Below, in pieces: positions 11,336-24,000 of a stretch of DNA of 64,000 bases. The position numbers and the translations under genes were made by a program. Below the pieces are notes generated by a model. The model made no database searches. It was not told the origin of the DNA and worked only from the letters and a program-made list of their open reading frames with translations. Origin of the DNA: Blasia pusilla (taxonomy: Eukaryota > Marchantiophyta > Marchantiopsida > Blasiales); NCBI GenBank assembly GCA_050084515.1, contig CM114274.1:6696001-6760000 (forward strand), read 5' to 3'. Position 1 is the first letter of the stretch. The number at the start of each line of letters is the position of its first letter.

Positions 11336-11992
11336 TGTCACTTCTGGAAGTTGTCATCGACGAGATCTAGTAGAGCGCCTTCGGAGAGATTGGAGGAAAG
11401 CCTCAAGAGGTCACGTATGACTTCCTGAGGGCACGGGTAACCTGAGAGAGCATGTTTTCCCTTTGTTTGGGCTCATTTGGAGCCATATTGAGGAACTTAC
11501 TATTTCGAGTAAGTTGCCATTTTTTGTATAGTTGACTTTCAACTTAGGGAAGTGTCCCTTGACCCGCTATATAAGTTCAAGAGCTAAGGAGGTGACGTAT
11601 GAGCATAGGTTACCGTGGAGAGAGCTTGGGAGAGGGAAGGGGATATACCTCCAAGAGATAGAGAGCTTGAGAGCTTGAAAGCTTGAGATCTCATTCTCTC
11701 TTTGTTGAACCTTTTGGCATGAGGCGGCAGAACTATGGTCCTCCTTGCCTTGTGTGTATAACCCAAGCCTCTCATTAAGATAATGGGTTTGGTTTGACAT
11801 GAGAGAGAGAGATGGACTGTGCACATTTGTTAGACCTTGTGATGGAGAGATACCTTGTGATTTCATTGGAGTTATTTTGGTACGTAGTGTCTCGATGTTT
11901 GGATGTCATGAGTCAGCATGAGATATTGCGAGCTTGTATGTATGTTTGGTGACAACGATGTATGTTGTGTAGCGATGTGTATGCCCACGACA
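11336..11992 (+). repeat. Candidate LTR, copy A
   Basis: A block of about 650 bp starts TGTCAC and ends CGACA. It is shared in order with copies at 35428 and 38930: a GAGATCTAGTAGAG-like start, a CCTGAGAGAGCA segment, GGTTACC(A/G)TGGAGAGAG, CTCATTCTCTC and GGGTTTGGTTTG, and a tail ending in GACAACGATGTAT. TATATAAG occurs near 11569. TG...CA ends and dispersed copies suggest an LTR. I found no 5-bp target duplication and no primer-binding site after it, so a solo LTR is my reading. Confidence 0.55.
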
Positions 11993-12899
11993 AAGAAAAG
12001 TGCACCTGAGAAAATTGATGGGGACGAAGTATATGCCTACTATCAAAGACCCTCAATTCTTTGAAGACTATGACATATTCATAAGAGTTTGAGATAGACT
12101 CAATCTATAAAGAAGCACACCATTAGAGGAAATTAGATCAGCTAATATATGGGAAAAAAATGAATTGCGTACTATTATACTATTATTACTATATTACTAT
12201 CGTAGTAACCTATCAGTGTCATAATAACATTTATACATTATAACCTAAAATATTGGTGTTGTATGCATTGAACATCTTGTATCCACATTATGGCATCGGC
12301 ACCGTATCTCTCCATATCATGATGCACTATTTAAATTTTCTTGCATAGCTTGTATACTCCTATGGATGTGTGCAACAACATACTTCCAATCTTGAAGGGA
12401 AGGGTGATTCATGTAGAAACATTGCTCCCGTTGCGAGAAAGAAAAATGGTTCACAATTGTCTCGATCATGTCATTGTTGGAATCAAATATCCACCCTTAT
12501 GACACCGCCTTCATCTAGAATGACGTAAGATGTTGGGCCCCGAAGGAGTATCCGATACCACCGGCACCTCAATGCAAACATTTGGAAAGAGCGTAGATCC
12601 AAATATAAAAACCTTCTCCAACACTGCATACTAGGACAAGTTCCCTTTGATAATGTTGTGTCATTTCTAGATGGTTATGATTCTTGCTCAAAAGTGCTGC
12701 GTACAGCCATGTCATGAGTCTGTGTATGTCTCTCACAAAGTGTGTGGTTCTTATTGAGTAAAGAAAGATCTATTATTCCACTTGCTACAAAAATTCTACA
12801 ACCTTCGAATGATCTAATTATAGATTCTATAAGGGCTAGATTGAACTCAAGACCTTATTTCCTAGAATTAAAACACAATACTCTTTTCTAGACTACTTT
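11993..12899. other. Gene-free stretch
   Basis: No frame of useful length and no known repeat end can be supported. Confidence 0.4.
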
Positions 12900-15160
12900 C
12901 ACCCCTACATTCAAAGCTATCTTGCGAGTGCCAAGACGCGAGAGCCGCAACACAATTGCAAGTTTGCAATTGGATAACTCGCACAACTTGAATTTTGAGC
13001 CAGATGCAAGGAACTCGTTGTGGCTTTGAAGCACCATTTATTACAGTTGGAACTTAGTTGCAACACCTGAAAAGTTGCAATACAACCACAAGACATTCAC
13101 AAAGACTCACATATTATATGCAAGGTACTCGCATATTTTTGAGTGAGGTACGTTGATACTCTCAAATGAGCCATAAGCCAGCCAAAATATCAATTTTCAT
13201 TTTATTTACATTTGAAAAAAATTCAAAATTCCATTACATTATCAAACTCACATTTACATTTGAACGCGAGAAAAATTTGTCAAAATGGAATTATATAGAG
13301 ATAGATTAAAAAAAAATTTGGTACGCACTTGGAGCTAATGATATCTATATCAAGGGTGTGCACGTAACATGCCACACACAAGAGGCTATGCTTTACTTAT
13401 AGAAGGTCTAACACTTGAAGAAGCTAGTGTCTACACGTGCCGCTAGAGCATGAAAGTATCCACCAATGGATAGTCTCATTTGCATCGTATTCCTCCTCCT
13501 CATTGAGCTACACATCTACTTGGATGAGGCATGTTATATTGCATAATAAGCCCCACTAAGAGTAAATAGTTTTCTAAACTTTAAATAACCGTAAAATTGG
13601 TCTTTATCGTAATTATTGTAGGTTTAGTAACTAACCATGGATGCTATAATACAGTGATCGGTGAAGACATCATTTTGGGTATTGGGCTTCTAACCAAGTT
13701 ACACATTATCCTTAACAAGAGGAGTTCAGTACTACCCAGACTTCTTGGATTGCACAAAGCACCAAGGTTGCATATGGACAAAGTATGTGGTCGGGGATAT
13801 CCATGGTCGTAGACTTACATCCATCCTATGGAAGGACTTGTCCAAATAGGTCCCATCTTCCCTTCTTTCTCATTTCCCCCATTTGCTTATATGTTCCATA
13901 CTTTCATGTTCCTACCCCTTTATTGCCCCACTCTCCCTTGCCCTACCTTTCATCCTGAACTATAAGTGTGAGCCCCACCTCTTACAATCCACGTCCGTAT
14001 ATATGTTCAGACTTATCCATTCATGTCCATCCTAGGGACGAAATTTTCCATTTTTGTGCAACCATGCAATACACCATAAACTAAGCTCACCCTGCTATAA
14101 TATGAACTACCCTATACATTTTAAGAACGCTAGGAGGTAAGAAATATTCACAAATGCATATTGAAATGCATCTACTCCTCACTAGATGAAGAAGTGTGTT
14201 GCCTTTGCCTTCAAAGGAAAACATTTTGCCCCTACCAACCAATGTCTATCAGCCCGTTCTTTGCATGTTCCACCTTAGGGTGTCCAGTGTGAGACCCCTC
14301 AAGGCCCCAACTCTCACATACCCAAGCTCCATCTGAGGTGCCACTATTATGTAGCCGACCGGTCAACCATTAGCACTCTTCACATCCATTCCTCACAATA
14401 TCCACCAACATAGTGGACCAAGAGCCACAAGAACAACCATGGGCCAATTGGGGTGACGCTCCTCATGCCATGACTACACCCATGCCTCAAGAAATTCAAT
14501 TATGGAATTGAGAATCCCTTCAACATCACTAAGCATCAAAGTATGGAGCATCCTATTGGCCTCCTTCCTCTCATTCTAGGTTAGCAGAACCCTCATCTAA
14601 GCTATGGCATGTAAAAGAGAGGCATAAGTATCCACTCATACAAGATTCTTGGAACCACTCCCAGAAGGATCTACCCCTTCTCCACATTTTCCATGGAAGA
14701 ACATGGAAAAAATACATTGAAAATGATGTTCGAATCCACAAGGGCTTCGTCGTGTTCAAATGGAAGAAGGCAAACTCACAAATGGCTGAAACCTAGTACA
14801 AAACAACATAAATGAGGCATAAAAGAAGGGAGGAGAGAGGCGGTAAGTATGCCATTTGAAGTTTGCGAGTCTACTTATGACTTTGTTTCGACTCCTTTGC
14901 AACACGGTTGCGACTCTCTTGCGATTGCTCTAGGGATTTTGCATATGGAATATCCGGCAAGTACTTTGCAAGTGTGGTGTGGGTATCAAAAGCCGCAATA
15001 GACTTGCAAACAACTTGCGAGTCTTGGTACTTGCAATAGAGCGGTAACTTGTAACAAGCGTCAGTGTCGCAATGGAGGCGCAAGGTAGTTGTGAAGTGTA
15101 GTTGCAAAGTGGACTCGCAATGAATATACAAATAGCCACAAAGTTAATAATAGGACTCGC
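12900..15160. mobile_element. Possible DNA transposon with subterminal short-motif clusters
   Basis: Short words of the type ACTCGC / GCGAGT / TTGCAA are clustered at 12920-13145 and again at 14860-15160. ACTCGCATAT occurs in both clusters, near 13129 and 15153. Paired subterminal clusters of one short motif are typical of CACTA and some MULE elements. No clear terminal inverted repeat or transposase was found, and a hAT-like copy sits inside at 13763. The call is tentative. Confidence 0.3.
13763..14066 (+). mobile_element. Non-autonomous hAT-like element, copy 5
   Basis: The ends are CAAGGTTGCA and TGCAACCATG. Flanks CAAAGCAC (13755-13762) and CAATACAC (14067-14074) match at 6 of 8. The interior carries the shared words ACTTACATCC, CTATGGAAGGACTTGTCC and GAACTATAAGTGTGAGCCCCACC. 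Confidence 0.7.
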
Positions 15161-15637
15161 ATATCATCCATAGGATGATCACAATACCTTGTCAAATTTT
15201 TGGCACTCATCTTGCTTGTCTGCGTTTATCTGCACGTATATGAAAAAAAGGCATGACTAAGGTTTGACTCAGGTTCACTATTCCCTCAAATTCATAAACG
15301 GGCCCCTTTTGATAGTCCTTCTTTTCCTATTTTTGCTACATATTAATAGCAATCTATCTCAAAAGCATTGTAAGGTACACAATCGTTGGTGTTGATGCAT
15401 TGGGGAAAATTGGTGGGTACTCATCCATCTTCTTGTCCATTTACATCTAACTAACCAATTGCGTTCATGTCACATTTATTTCAAACCATACTTCAAACTC
15501 ATTTCTCCTCTCACGAGGTTTGTTTATCTAATAAATTACATGCATCTCTTTACAATGCCCATATTTCATGAAAGTACAAGTATTGATAGTAACATAGAGA
15601 TTTCTCTTTCTAGAAATGGATGTTTCAAAGTCCTTTA

Positions 15638-15840
15638 TCTATATAATTAAAAGAGGACGGGGTTAGAACAAATCTTCTTCACGTGTTGACACCTATCCTT
15701 TTAAGGCTCCTCTTTTGTTGACACATGTCCACTTAAGAACCCTTATTGTTAATGTGATGTTACTTGAAGAGCCTTTATTGTTAACAGGTTGGTATTTGAA
15801 GGGAAACCGCCACCTGCGCATCGCAAGCGCAACGTACTTG
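15638..15840 (+). mobile_element. Short non-autonomous Helitron, about 203 bp
   Basis: It starts TCTATATAATTAAAAGAGG directly after an A and ends with a GCGCATCGCAAGCGC stem-like segment and AACGTACTTG directly before a T. Insertion between A and T without target duplication, TC at the 5' end and a short GC hairpin near the 3' end are Helitron hallmarks. The last four bases are CTTG rather than the usual CTRR. The interior word TTGACACATGTCC recurs at 48.25 kb (+) and 57.06 kb (-). Confidence 0.55.
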
Positions 15841-18006
15841 TATTACTATTATGGGCGTTAGCTCCATTGTGTGTCCACGTCCCAAGTCATGCCTTGTGGT
15901 GAAGGCTTTTTACGTCTTGGGGTGATCTCTTGTTGGAAGACTAAAAGCGGAAGAGAGGAGTTTGTGTTTTAATCGTTTTACGTGTTGAAAGAGTGAGGTA
16001 AAAAATTTGAATTATGTCATATTGGCACTCAAATTGAAGTCAAAATTCTTTCCACATATTTGGGCTCTCATACCAATTTGTGCATGTGCAATGGGCCGGG
16101 CCACATAATGGTAGTACGAGTGGTGTACCATTGGAGAAATTTCGCCATGGAGAGTGGACCAAAAGAGTTTTACAGCGAAGCATACGAAAAACAAATTAAC
16201 AACCAACCTGAAAGAAAACGTTGACAAGACTCAAAATGGTGGAATCGTTTGGAAATAGCCCCGTAAGATTGGAGAAACTTCCAATAAAATGGAACTCCTA
16301 GATCGTGTAGATAACCGTGAGAAACTTCTGAAAAAAATATTAGTGCTTGAATGTATGTATGATAATGAAAACGGACACCGGAAAGAATCCCAAGGAACCA
16401 TGAAAATCCGGTAATTGAAAGAATAATAATAATAACTCCAAGCAGGGTCCGGATAGATACATTGCCGGTAATTTAAAGCCGGATATGACAAATTCGGATT
16501 TGGAACAGCTATCCATGTATCCCATGAAAATAAATCCCCCATTTTGTTTCTTCTCCAAGTTTAAAAAAAACAGACGATTCTGATTCTAACCCCAAGTGAC
16601 TGGGAAGGTAAAACCATATCATGTGAGCAATGTGATCAATTCCTCAACCAACTCTGCCCTGAGTCCTAATCGAATCTCCACTGCCAAACATTGTCCAGCT
16701 TCACTTTCATATGGATGGAATACAAACTTCGAATAAAGAGTCAACGAGGATCTTGACAACCACCATCGTGGACATACTCAGACGCCAACAATCCGAGAAC
16801 TCTTTGGTCGTAATGTAGATAATATTGTATCATAATTTTCTTCAGGCACGAACAAGAAGAGAAGTTTTAGAGCGTAAGTTAGAGTTACTACTATGGCCCC
16901 GGTGTACATGAGGTGATTCATAAGAGCGATGGTGGGGAAAAGCTAATAACCTTCCACACCAATAAGACTGACCACGACAATAATTACAGGAATGGGATGC
17001 GTTCTTAAGCCATGGTCGTGGTGATTCGAATTTCTGCTAGAGTACTGTAAATGTAATTCACTTGTCGAAAGAATAACCACTGTTGATATGTTTTGCTCGT
17101 GTTACCAATGCTGGCGGAAAATCGTTACAGGAAACAATCTCACTACACGAGTACATGTTCAAATTGGCATTAACAAGTTTCCATCTCCCCCACAAAGCAG
17201 AACCAAAGTGAAACTCGGCAGTCTCCACTGAAGCATAAAACGTATCCCTAGTGACAATCTTAACCTCCCTGAAAGTTGGTTCAAACACTCGACTGCAGAT
17301 TCGTAAGAGCTGCTTGGACAGTGAGCATTCAAAGACCAGTTTCAAATTGCCGATGATACAAATCTTTGAAATTTTGGCTTATGCTACTTCTGCAAAAATA
17401 CTTGGAATATACAATTCACATGGAGAGTGGAAGCATCCATATGGAGAGTCGAAGCACCAGTAACCGAGAAACCTGACATTTATCCCAAAGACTGAAATTT
17501 CAATCTTCACAGATCTACTTGTGGCACCCCATGTATACCATGGGGAACACATGAAACAAACTGTGGAATCTCAGGGAGTGCCTTTTCATCACAATAAAGA
17601 GTGCACTGAGTAACAAATGTGACCAGCTTGTGCCACAAAACCCAAGAACCATTGTACTCGACTACTTCCTAAAATGTTCAACACGAAGGGTTCTCCCGTA
17701 AGAAATCACTGTCAAGAAACGTCACTGCAAACTATAAGAACACTTCATCTCAGTCTGAAACCATTAGGGACAGACGATAATATACTGAAACTCCCACTTG
17801 TCATACCAGAAGCTTCATGAATATGAGATGAACAGGAGGGGGAAAAAATGGAGTGATGGGAACCCTTTAATCATTCTATGTGTACGCATCCAATAGGCCA
17901 TGTTTGATGGCAGCATCCCCAGATCCACATTTCAATGGCTTGATGCGGGGGACCAAAACTACATTGACCACGCTGAAATGAAACAATAGAGAGAATCAAG
18001 CACCTA
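15841..18006. other. SNF4 3' flank and gene-free stretch
   Basis: This stretch lies downstream of the SNF4 stop codon on the minus strand. A polypyrimidine tract plus AG near 17983 (minus strand) could be a 3'-UTR acceptor, but the following frame is short. Frames at 17058-17345 and 16231-16558 (-) show no recognisable family. Confidence 0.4.
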
Positions 18007-21000
18007 TTAAGCAAGTAAGAAGCTGAATACGTCTCTCAAAGAAATTATCCCTTCTACGCGTTTACTGCCCGCCTCAATACAAATCAACCTCCGTACACCT
18101 GTTCAAACCCACCCAACAAATACTCATGAATAGTAATTACAACTCCACAGATGGACACAAGCTTTGAAATAGTTGTAAAATGAGACAAACAAAATACACA
18201 CCTGCCCACAAAAGGAAGAACTCTGGACTTTCAACTTTTAGAATAATTTCAAATTCTAATTAGGAAATTCAATAAAGCTTGCAACTCAGTTTAAATGAAG
18301 TGTAGACTGTATTCATTTGTTATTACTAACAGCAATCACTCCCACAGCTCTACAGTTGGACTCTGGACTCTGGAGTGCAGAACGGGAGAGCTTATTTCCA
18401 GCATTGGTCAGAGACTATTGGCCATTCATCTCAGACAGACCAGGAGGGTTACACCGCATACAGCAGTGAAAATGATAAGGAACAAAAAAATGGGGCATCG
18501 GATACAGAAGCCATTCATCTAAAGAGGACTTCAGACATTCACCAGGGAAGCCCAGATAGTTCTGCTTCTCAGGTATTTCGAGCCAAATCTCACTTGGAAA
18601 TGAAACTCCTAACATGCTGCATACTTATTCAACATATTTGAAGATCTCTTTTCATGCCGGTTCCCATTATGACTGTCCAACCATGCAATGCGCTAAATTC
18701 AGATCTTCGAAACCCCACACCACAATGACTGGTTTGCTACCACTACTGGTCACTCCAAAGCAAATGCATCCTCATGACCCATGTGACAATGTTGGTCTGA
18801 ACAAGCGTTCAGGAACTTCTTGAGACTGTACTCATTAAGTAGTGCCTCCCTGCGCCCTGGTTGGACGGTGCTTGAGACTGGGATGGGTGTATCTACTTTT
18901 AGAGACTACTCATTAAGTAGTGATTGTCGTAGCCTTGCGACCACCAACCCCGCGCCCTGGTTGGAAGGTGCTTGAGACTGGGATGGGTGTAGAGAGAGGA
19001 ACAAGTGAAGAAGGTAATCTACTTTTAGAGACTGTACTCATTAAGTAGTGCCTGTCGTAGCCTTGCGTCCATAGACCCCGCGCCCTGGTTGAACGGTGCT
19101 TGAGACTGGGATGGGTGTAGGGAGAGGAACTTTTAGAGACTACTCATTAAGTAGTGCCTGTCGTAGCCTTGTGACCATAGACCCCGCGCCCTGGTTGGAC
19201 GGTGCTTGAGACTGAGATGGGTGTAGAGAGAGAAGCAAGTGAAGAAGGTACCATATGAGAGGAGGGAGACACTCTCATATAGTGTGAGTGCTGACCAAAC
19301 AACGTGTTTGTGCGGAGCTTCCAAGTGTCAACCAAGAAACTCTTCACCACACCATCTACTTTACCTGATTGGGATCCCCAATAGACATTACTTACCAGTG
19401 CAGCAGCTTTGGGCAATGAATCAAGGCTACTGAATGTCTTGAACAATTCTGGTGTTACCAGCTTAGCAATATCAGCATATGCTCTTGCTCTGTGTGTTGT
19501 GAATTTTGCGCAGGAGACCAAGTAATGACTAGAGGTTTCATCCCCATTGTCACACAAGGCGCAAGAGTATAGTTGTGTTCCCATCCTGCTTTTCTTATGG
19601 TTCAAGGGGATTGCCCCCGTTCTGATGAACTTTTAGAGACTGTACTCATTAAGTAGTGCCTGTCGTAGCCTTGCGACCATAGACCCTGCGCCCTGGTTGG
19701 ACGGTGCTTGAGACTGGGATGGGTGTAGAGAGAGAAGCAAGTGAAGAAGGTACCATATGAGAGGAGGGAGACACTCTCATATGAACTTTTAGAGAGAAAG
19801 AGAGAAAGGGAAATTCACACCAGTAGCAGACAGACTACCTGCATTTTGTAGGCAAGGGAGCCTCCTAAAGCTCAAGAGTGCGCCATGAGCGAAGGCAACA
19901 CATGACAAAACCAAGGAACAAGCAGCAGATGAAATTGCAGAACAAAAACAGGAAGCAACAGGCAAGATGAGAATATGAGATCCATGATGAACAGATGTAG
20001 AAGAGGTGAAAAAAGGGAGGACAAGAAGGGAATGTGCCTAGAAATAAAACGACCTGAATTTTAGAGTTTTGTACCAAACACAGCAATACATAGGACAACA
20101 CGTAACAAAAAGGACTCCACTTCCAATGCTTACCAATTAGGAGCAATGGTAGGAGACAGAGTACAGCTTCCGAGACTAGAATCGAAGCTAACATCCCAAA
20201 CCTCATGACAAAGAGTGCAGTGGAAAGATGAGAAATTCACCTGGATGGGCCAATCTCTCAACCACTGATCGCAGGCTTTCAGAGCGAACACACATGTGCA
20301 AACGATTACCAGCACCAGTGGCTCCCCCAGGACCATTGCCCCAGTCTTGCGCACCTATCTGCAGTGCCTGCCAATCATCAGAGCAGAGGAACCTGTCAGG
20401 AACTACAACTTTCTCCAATCCTTTAGATCACACCATTCAGATAAGTGACAATTTCAAGGTAACACTTACAAATAGCTAAAAATCTCTAGAGATATTGTCA
20501 ACTAATCCTCCAGATTACATTATTAAGTTATACCACACCAATCCTACATATTGATTCCACATTCATTTGTTCACCACAATGCCAATTTGCACATTTAAAC
20601 GACATGATTCTCTTGTTATTTTGCCAAAGCACTTCATTTAGTGTCAACTGATGTCTCGTTAAAACTTCACCCAACTACTAGTGAATTGGACTTAATCCGG
20701 TTTTGACCAAATTGAACTTTTGTGATCAACATATAAATTTACTTGCATTTCTCTGCAGATTTAATCATAATATCATTTTCAGGTATAAGACATGATCATC
20801 TTTACTCCTCAGAATATTTAACTTGCAGCAAAAGCAGGAATGGGAACAGGAAAAGAAACACAGAAGAGGGATCGATAATAACCTGGGTAACAGTCACAAC
20901 ATCCAGCTGAAGATGGGCATACGATCTATCCCTTGCCAAAGCTGTGATGTCACTGTTTATAGGGATGCCACACAGACACTGGATTCAGTGCAACATATAC

Positions 21001-24000
21001 CAATAGTAACCCGCAGATTTGTTTTTCAGTGTTTACGATGCCCAAAGTTTTAATAAAATTTCAGAACAGAAACTGGATTACTATACACATGTACAATAGT
21101 TACAAGTAAAAATGATTGCTCAACATGAAGGTTCCCAGGTAGCAAACTGTAAAAAGAATAGGTTCATTCCACATGGTCTTTAGAACTTTTCGTTCCAATC
21201 CTTGCTTGAGTACAGGCTAGGGAAGGACTCAATTAAAGGGGTGTGAAAAGCCTTCCATCTGCGGACATTCTTAACTTAATTCCAATAGATTTTCTCATCC
21301 ATATCTAGCACTCTTTCCACATTTTCAGTCTTACATACGGTGAGCACTCGAGGTTGTTCCTACTGGCAAATTTTGGATTGGAAAATCAGATGTGGGAAGA
21401 TCTCAAATGTCAAATGTGATAATGAACTCAACTTTGGGAACATTTGATACTGCAAAATTGTACACGTGCAATTTTAAGCAAGAACAGGTGCAAGTTCAAG
21501 CATCAACCCTGACCTGGTACCTCACATATACAACAAAGCATAGAAGCTGAGGATCGAGACCCACCCTATTAATATACAATGTGAGTTACCTCTACAGGAC
21601 ACCACAGTCAGTGTCCTAAGTGGTACTTCAAATATGCAGGATGTATAAGTTGGAGAGACTGGCTACCTTCGGGAGTAGATATCCACCAATGACCCATGTT
21701 CGTCAACAATGGGAAGAGAACTAACTCCAGCTGCAAGGGCCGACAACGTCATCAAGAAATAATCCTCTGACTAGGAATTCTTCTTCTAGAGAATTACTTA
21801 GCTAGATCTTAAGTCATAAGAAATTGGAGACCAAACACAAAAAGTACGTTTGGCTTGAAACAATCCTCTCTTCTCAACCCAGCTTCTTTACAGAATGGAA
21901 CCAGAGTGAGGAATATGAATACTAAGACCCCACTATACGGATCTAACAAACATTTGAAAAAACGATGAAGTCGAGCATTGCCATCAAACTCCACAACTAA
22001 AATCAATGGTAGTCTAGACTCTGAACAAAAAAATACATTAGGCTTTCATTAACACTCGATAATGCATGGCTGTCCTAAAAGTCTACTCAAATCCAGAGTC
22101 TACAAGGCTGAAGAGCATACTCTGAAGAAGCAATGCGAGGGCAGTGTTAAGGGTTGCATTTGGACGAAGCACTGCTAGTGGTTGACCATGATGTTCATTA
22201 ATTTCGGGAATCCAAGTACCAACTGGTAGAGCCCCAATGGGCTGAGACAGCAGAGGTAATGAACTTGGAACATTCCGAAAATGCCTATGCAAGCCTGCAC
22301 AACAAACATGATAGCTTATGGGACTGAGGACAGCCTTGGAAAATCTCCTCCACATCAATAGATCCAAAAAATAACATGACCACAAAAAACCCCCTAAAAG
22401 CCCATACTTCAGGATTGATCCTTTAACCATCCCAACCACAACATGAAGTATTCTTACTGGCAAACCATGTCTCTGACCTCTTCAGTTCAAGAATGCAGGG
22501 TTACTAGTGTTTATTTCTTAGCTATAAGGAGATACGCAGAGCGTACAGTCTAATTAAAATATAAAGGTAGGCAATGCATCATTCGACACTTATTTCTTCA
22601 GAGACAGTCCCAATCCCACATGTCCCATATTAGAAGCTACCCATCTACAACCAAAGGTTAAGAAGTATGTGCACAGCTCTCCCTTAAGGTAAAGATTTCT
22701 CTTCAGGATCTTGGAATTGAAAGATTTGAAATAAACTCGATAATGGGCTGAGACAAATTAAAAAAACACAAACCTAAAACGACCTGCCCATCTGCAAATC
22801 TCTGCAGAACATTCTTCCATACATAGAGAAATGACTTGTCTCACATAGACCACCCACATTTTAAAACCCCTGAAAGGGATGCCAGATGTAATAACTGTGG
22901 CACTGAACCATTCTGTGGTGGAAAGTGCAAAACTGGCACCATGGCCACCTCATGCTGCAACAACCGATCAACCACTTGTCTGAGAGAATCATCCGGCCCA
23001 ACCTGTTTCAGACACGAAGCGTATTGTCAGTTATGGCATAGGACACACATGGTCTTTCTGACAGGACATACAAGCAAGAAGTGAGTACTTCATCATGAAG
23101 TAAACATGTGACAAGAGGTAAGGAAGCGAGTCACAACTTTTTCCCCATGAAGGCTTAACTGCCACCAAGAAGTTATTGGCTTCCACATTTATGTGAATGA
23201 GAACAGAATAGCATCCAAGTGAGGGCTATAACAGTGATATTTCAAGGTGTCCTCAAAGACAGTCAGGTGGAGGGTTTAGATCCTTTCAATAAGACACGAA
23301 GGCTAAGTGGATGGTTCAAGGGATTGCTGGAGTAAGGGGGTTCCCAGCCAATTTGGACAAACAAATAATAGGTATCCCACATAGGAGCAGAGGGTTAGCC
23401 GTTATGAAGAAGATGTGAACCAGAAAGATGTAGAGAAAGCAGTCCCTATTGTTGAGAACCTTGCTGTTTGTACACTGCAGGGTTACTTAAACTAAAAGAA
23501 GAGGAAGAGCCCATTCAGAGACATAGTCCTCATAAAAAAATTCAGAATGAACAGGAGAATTTGTAACAACATGTATCACTGGAAATAAGAGAGAGCATTC
23601 TGAACTTCACGCAGAATTATATATCAAACTTGTTAAGAAGTAGTGAAAATATAACAAACGCGACAGAGCAAGAGATTTTTACTAGGGTACAAGAACTCAC
23701 GTAAAGAAGAGGTCGCCTTGGAGTCATGCTAGATCCATCCATCTGTCTTGTAAGTTGCAGCTTCTCTTCTTTCCAAGCGGCAATAGTATGGGTGTCAAAA
23801 TCCTCCTCTGCAAGGATCGCTCCATTGCTTCCAAGCTGCATATCAGAGCCAATGGAATGAGTACAGCCTATTGGATGAAAAAACGCAGATATCAGGCATC
23901 TTTCAAGACTTTAATCAGGAGTATGATCATGTATTCAAGGCAAGCCTTGTACGGTATTAGATCAAGATTTCCTACCCTTCTGCAGCTTGAAAACCCAAAC

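Noticed and set aside
17885-17985. Possible alternative last exon of SNF4 after a good polypyrimidine-AG on the minus strand
   Set aside because: Joined in phase to exon 12 it meets a stop after four codons, and the true last exon ('[17 protein letters not shown]') was found in phase at 18098-18007.
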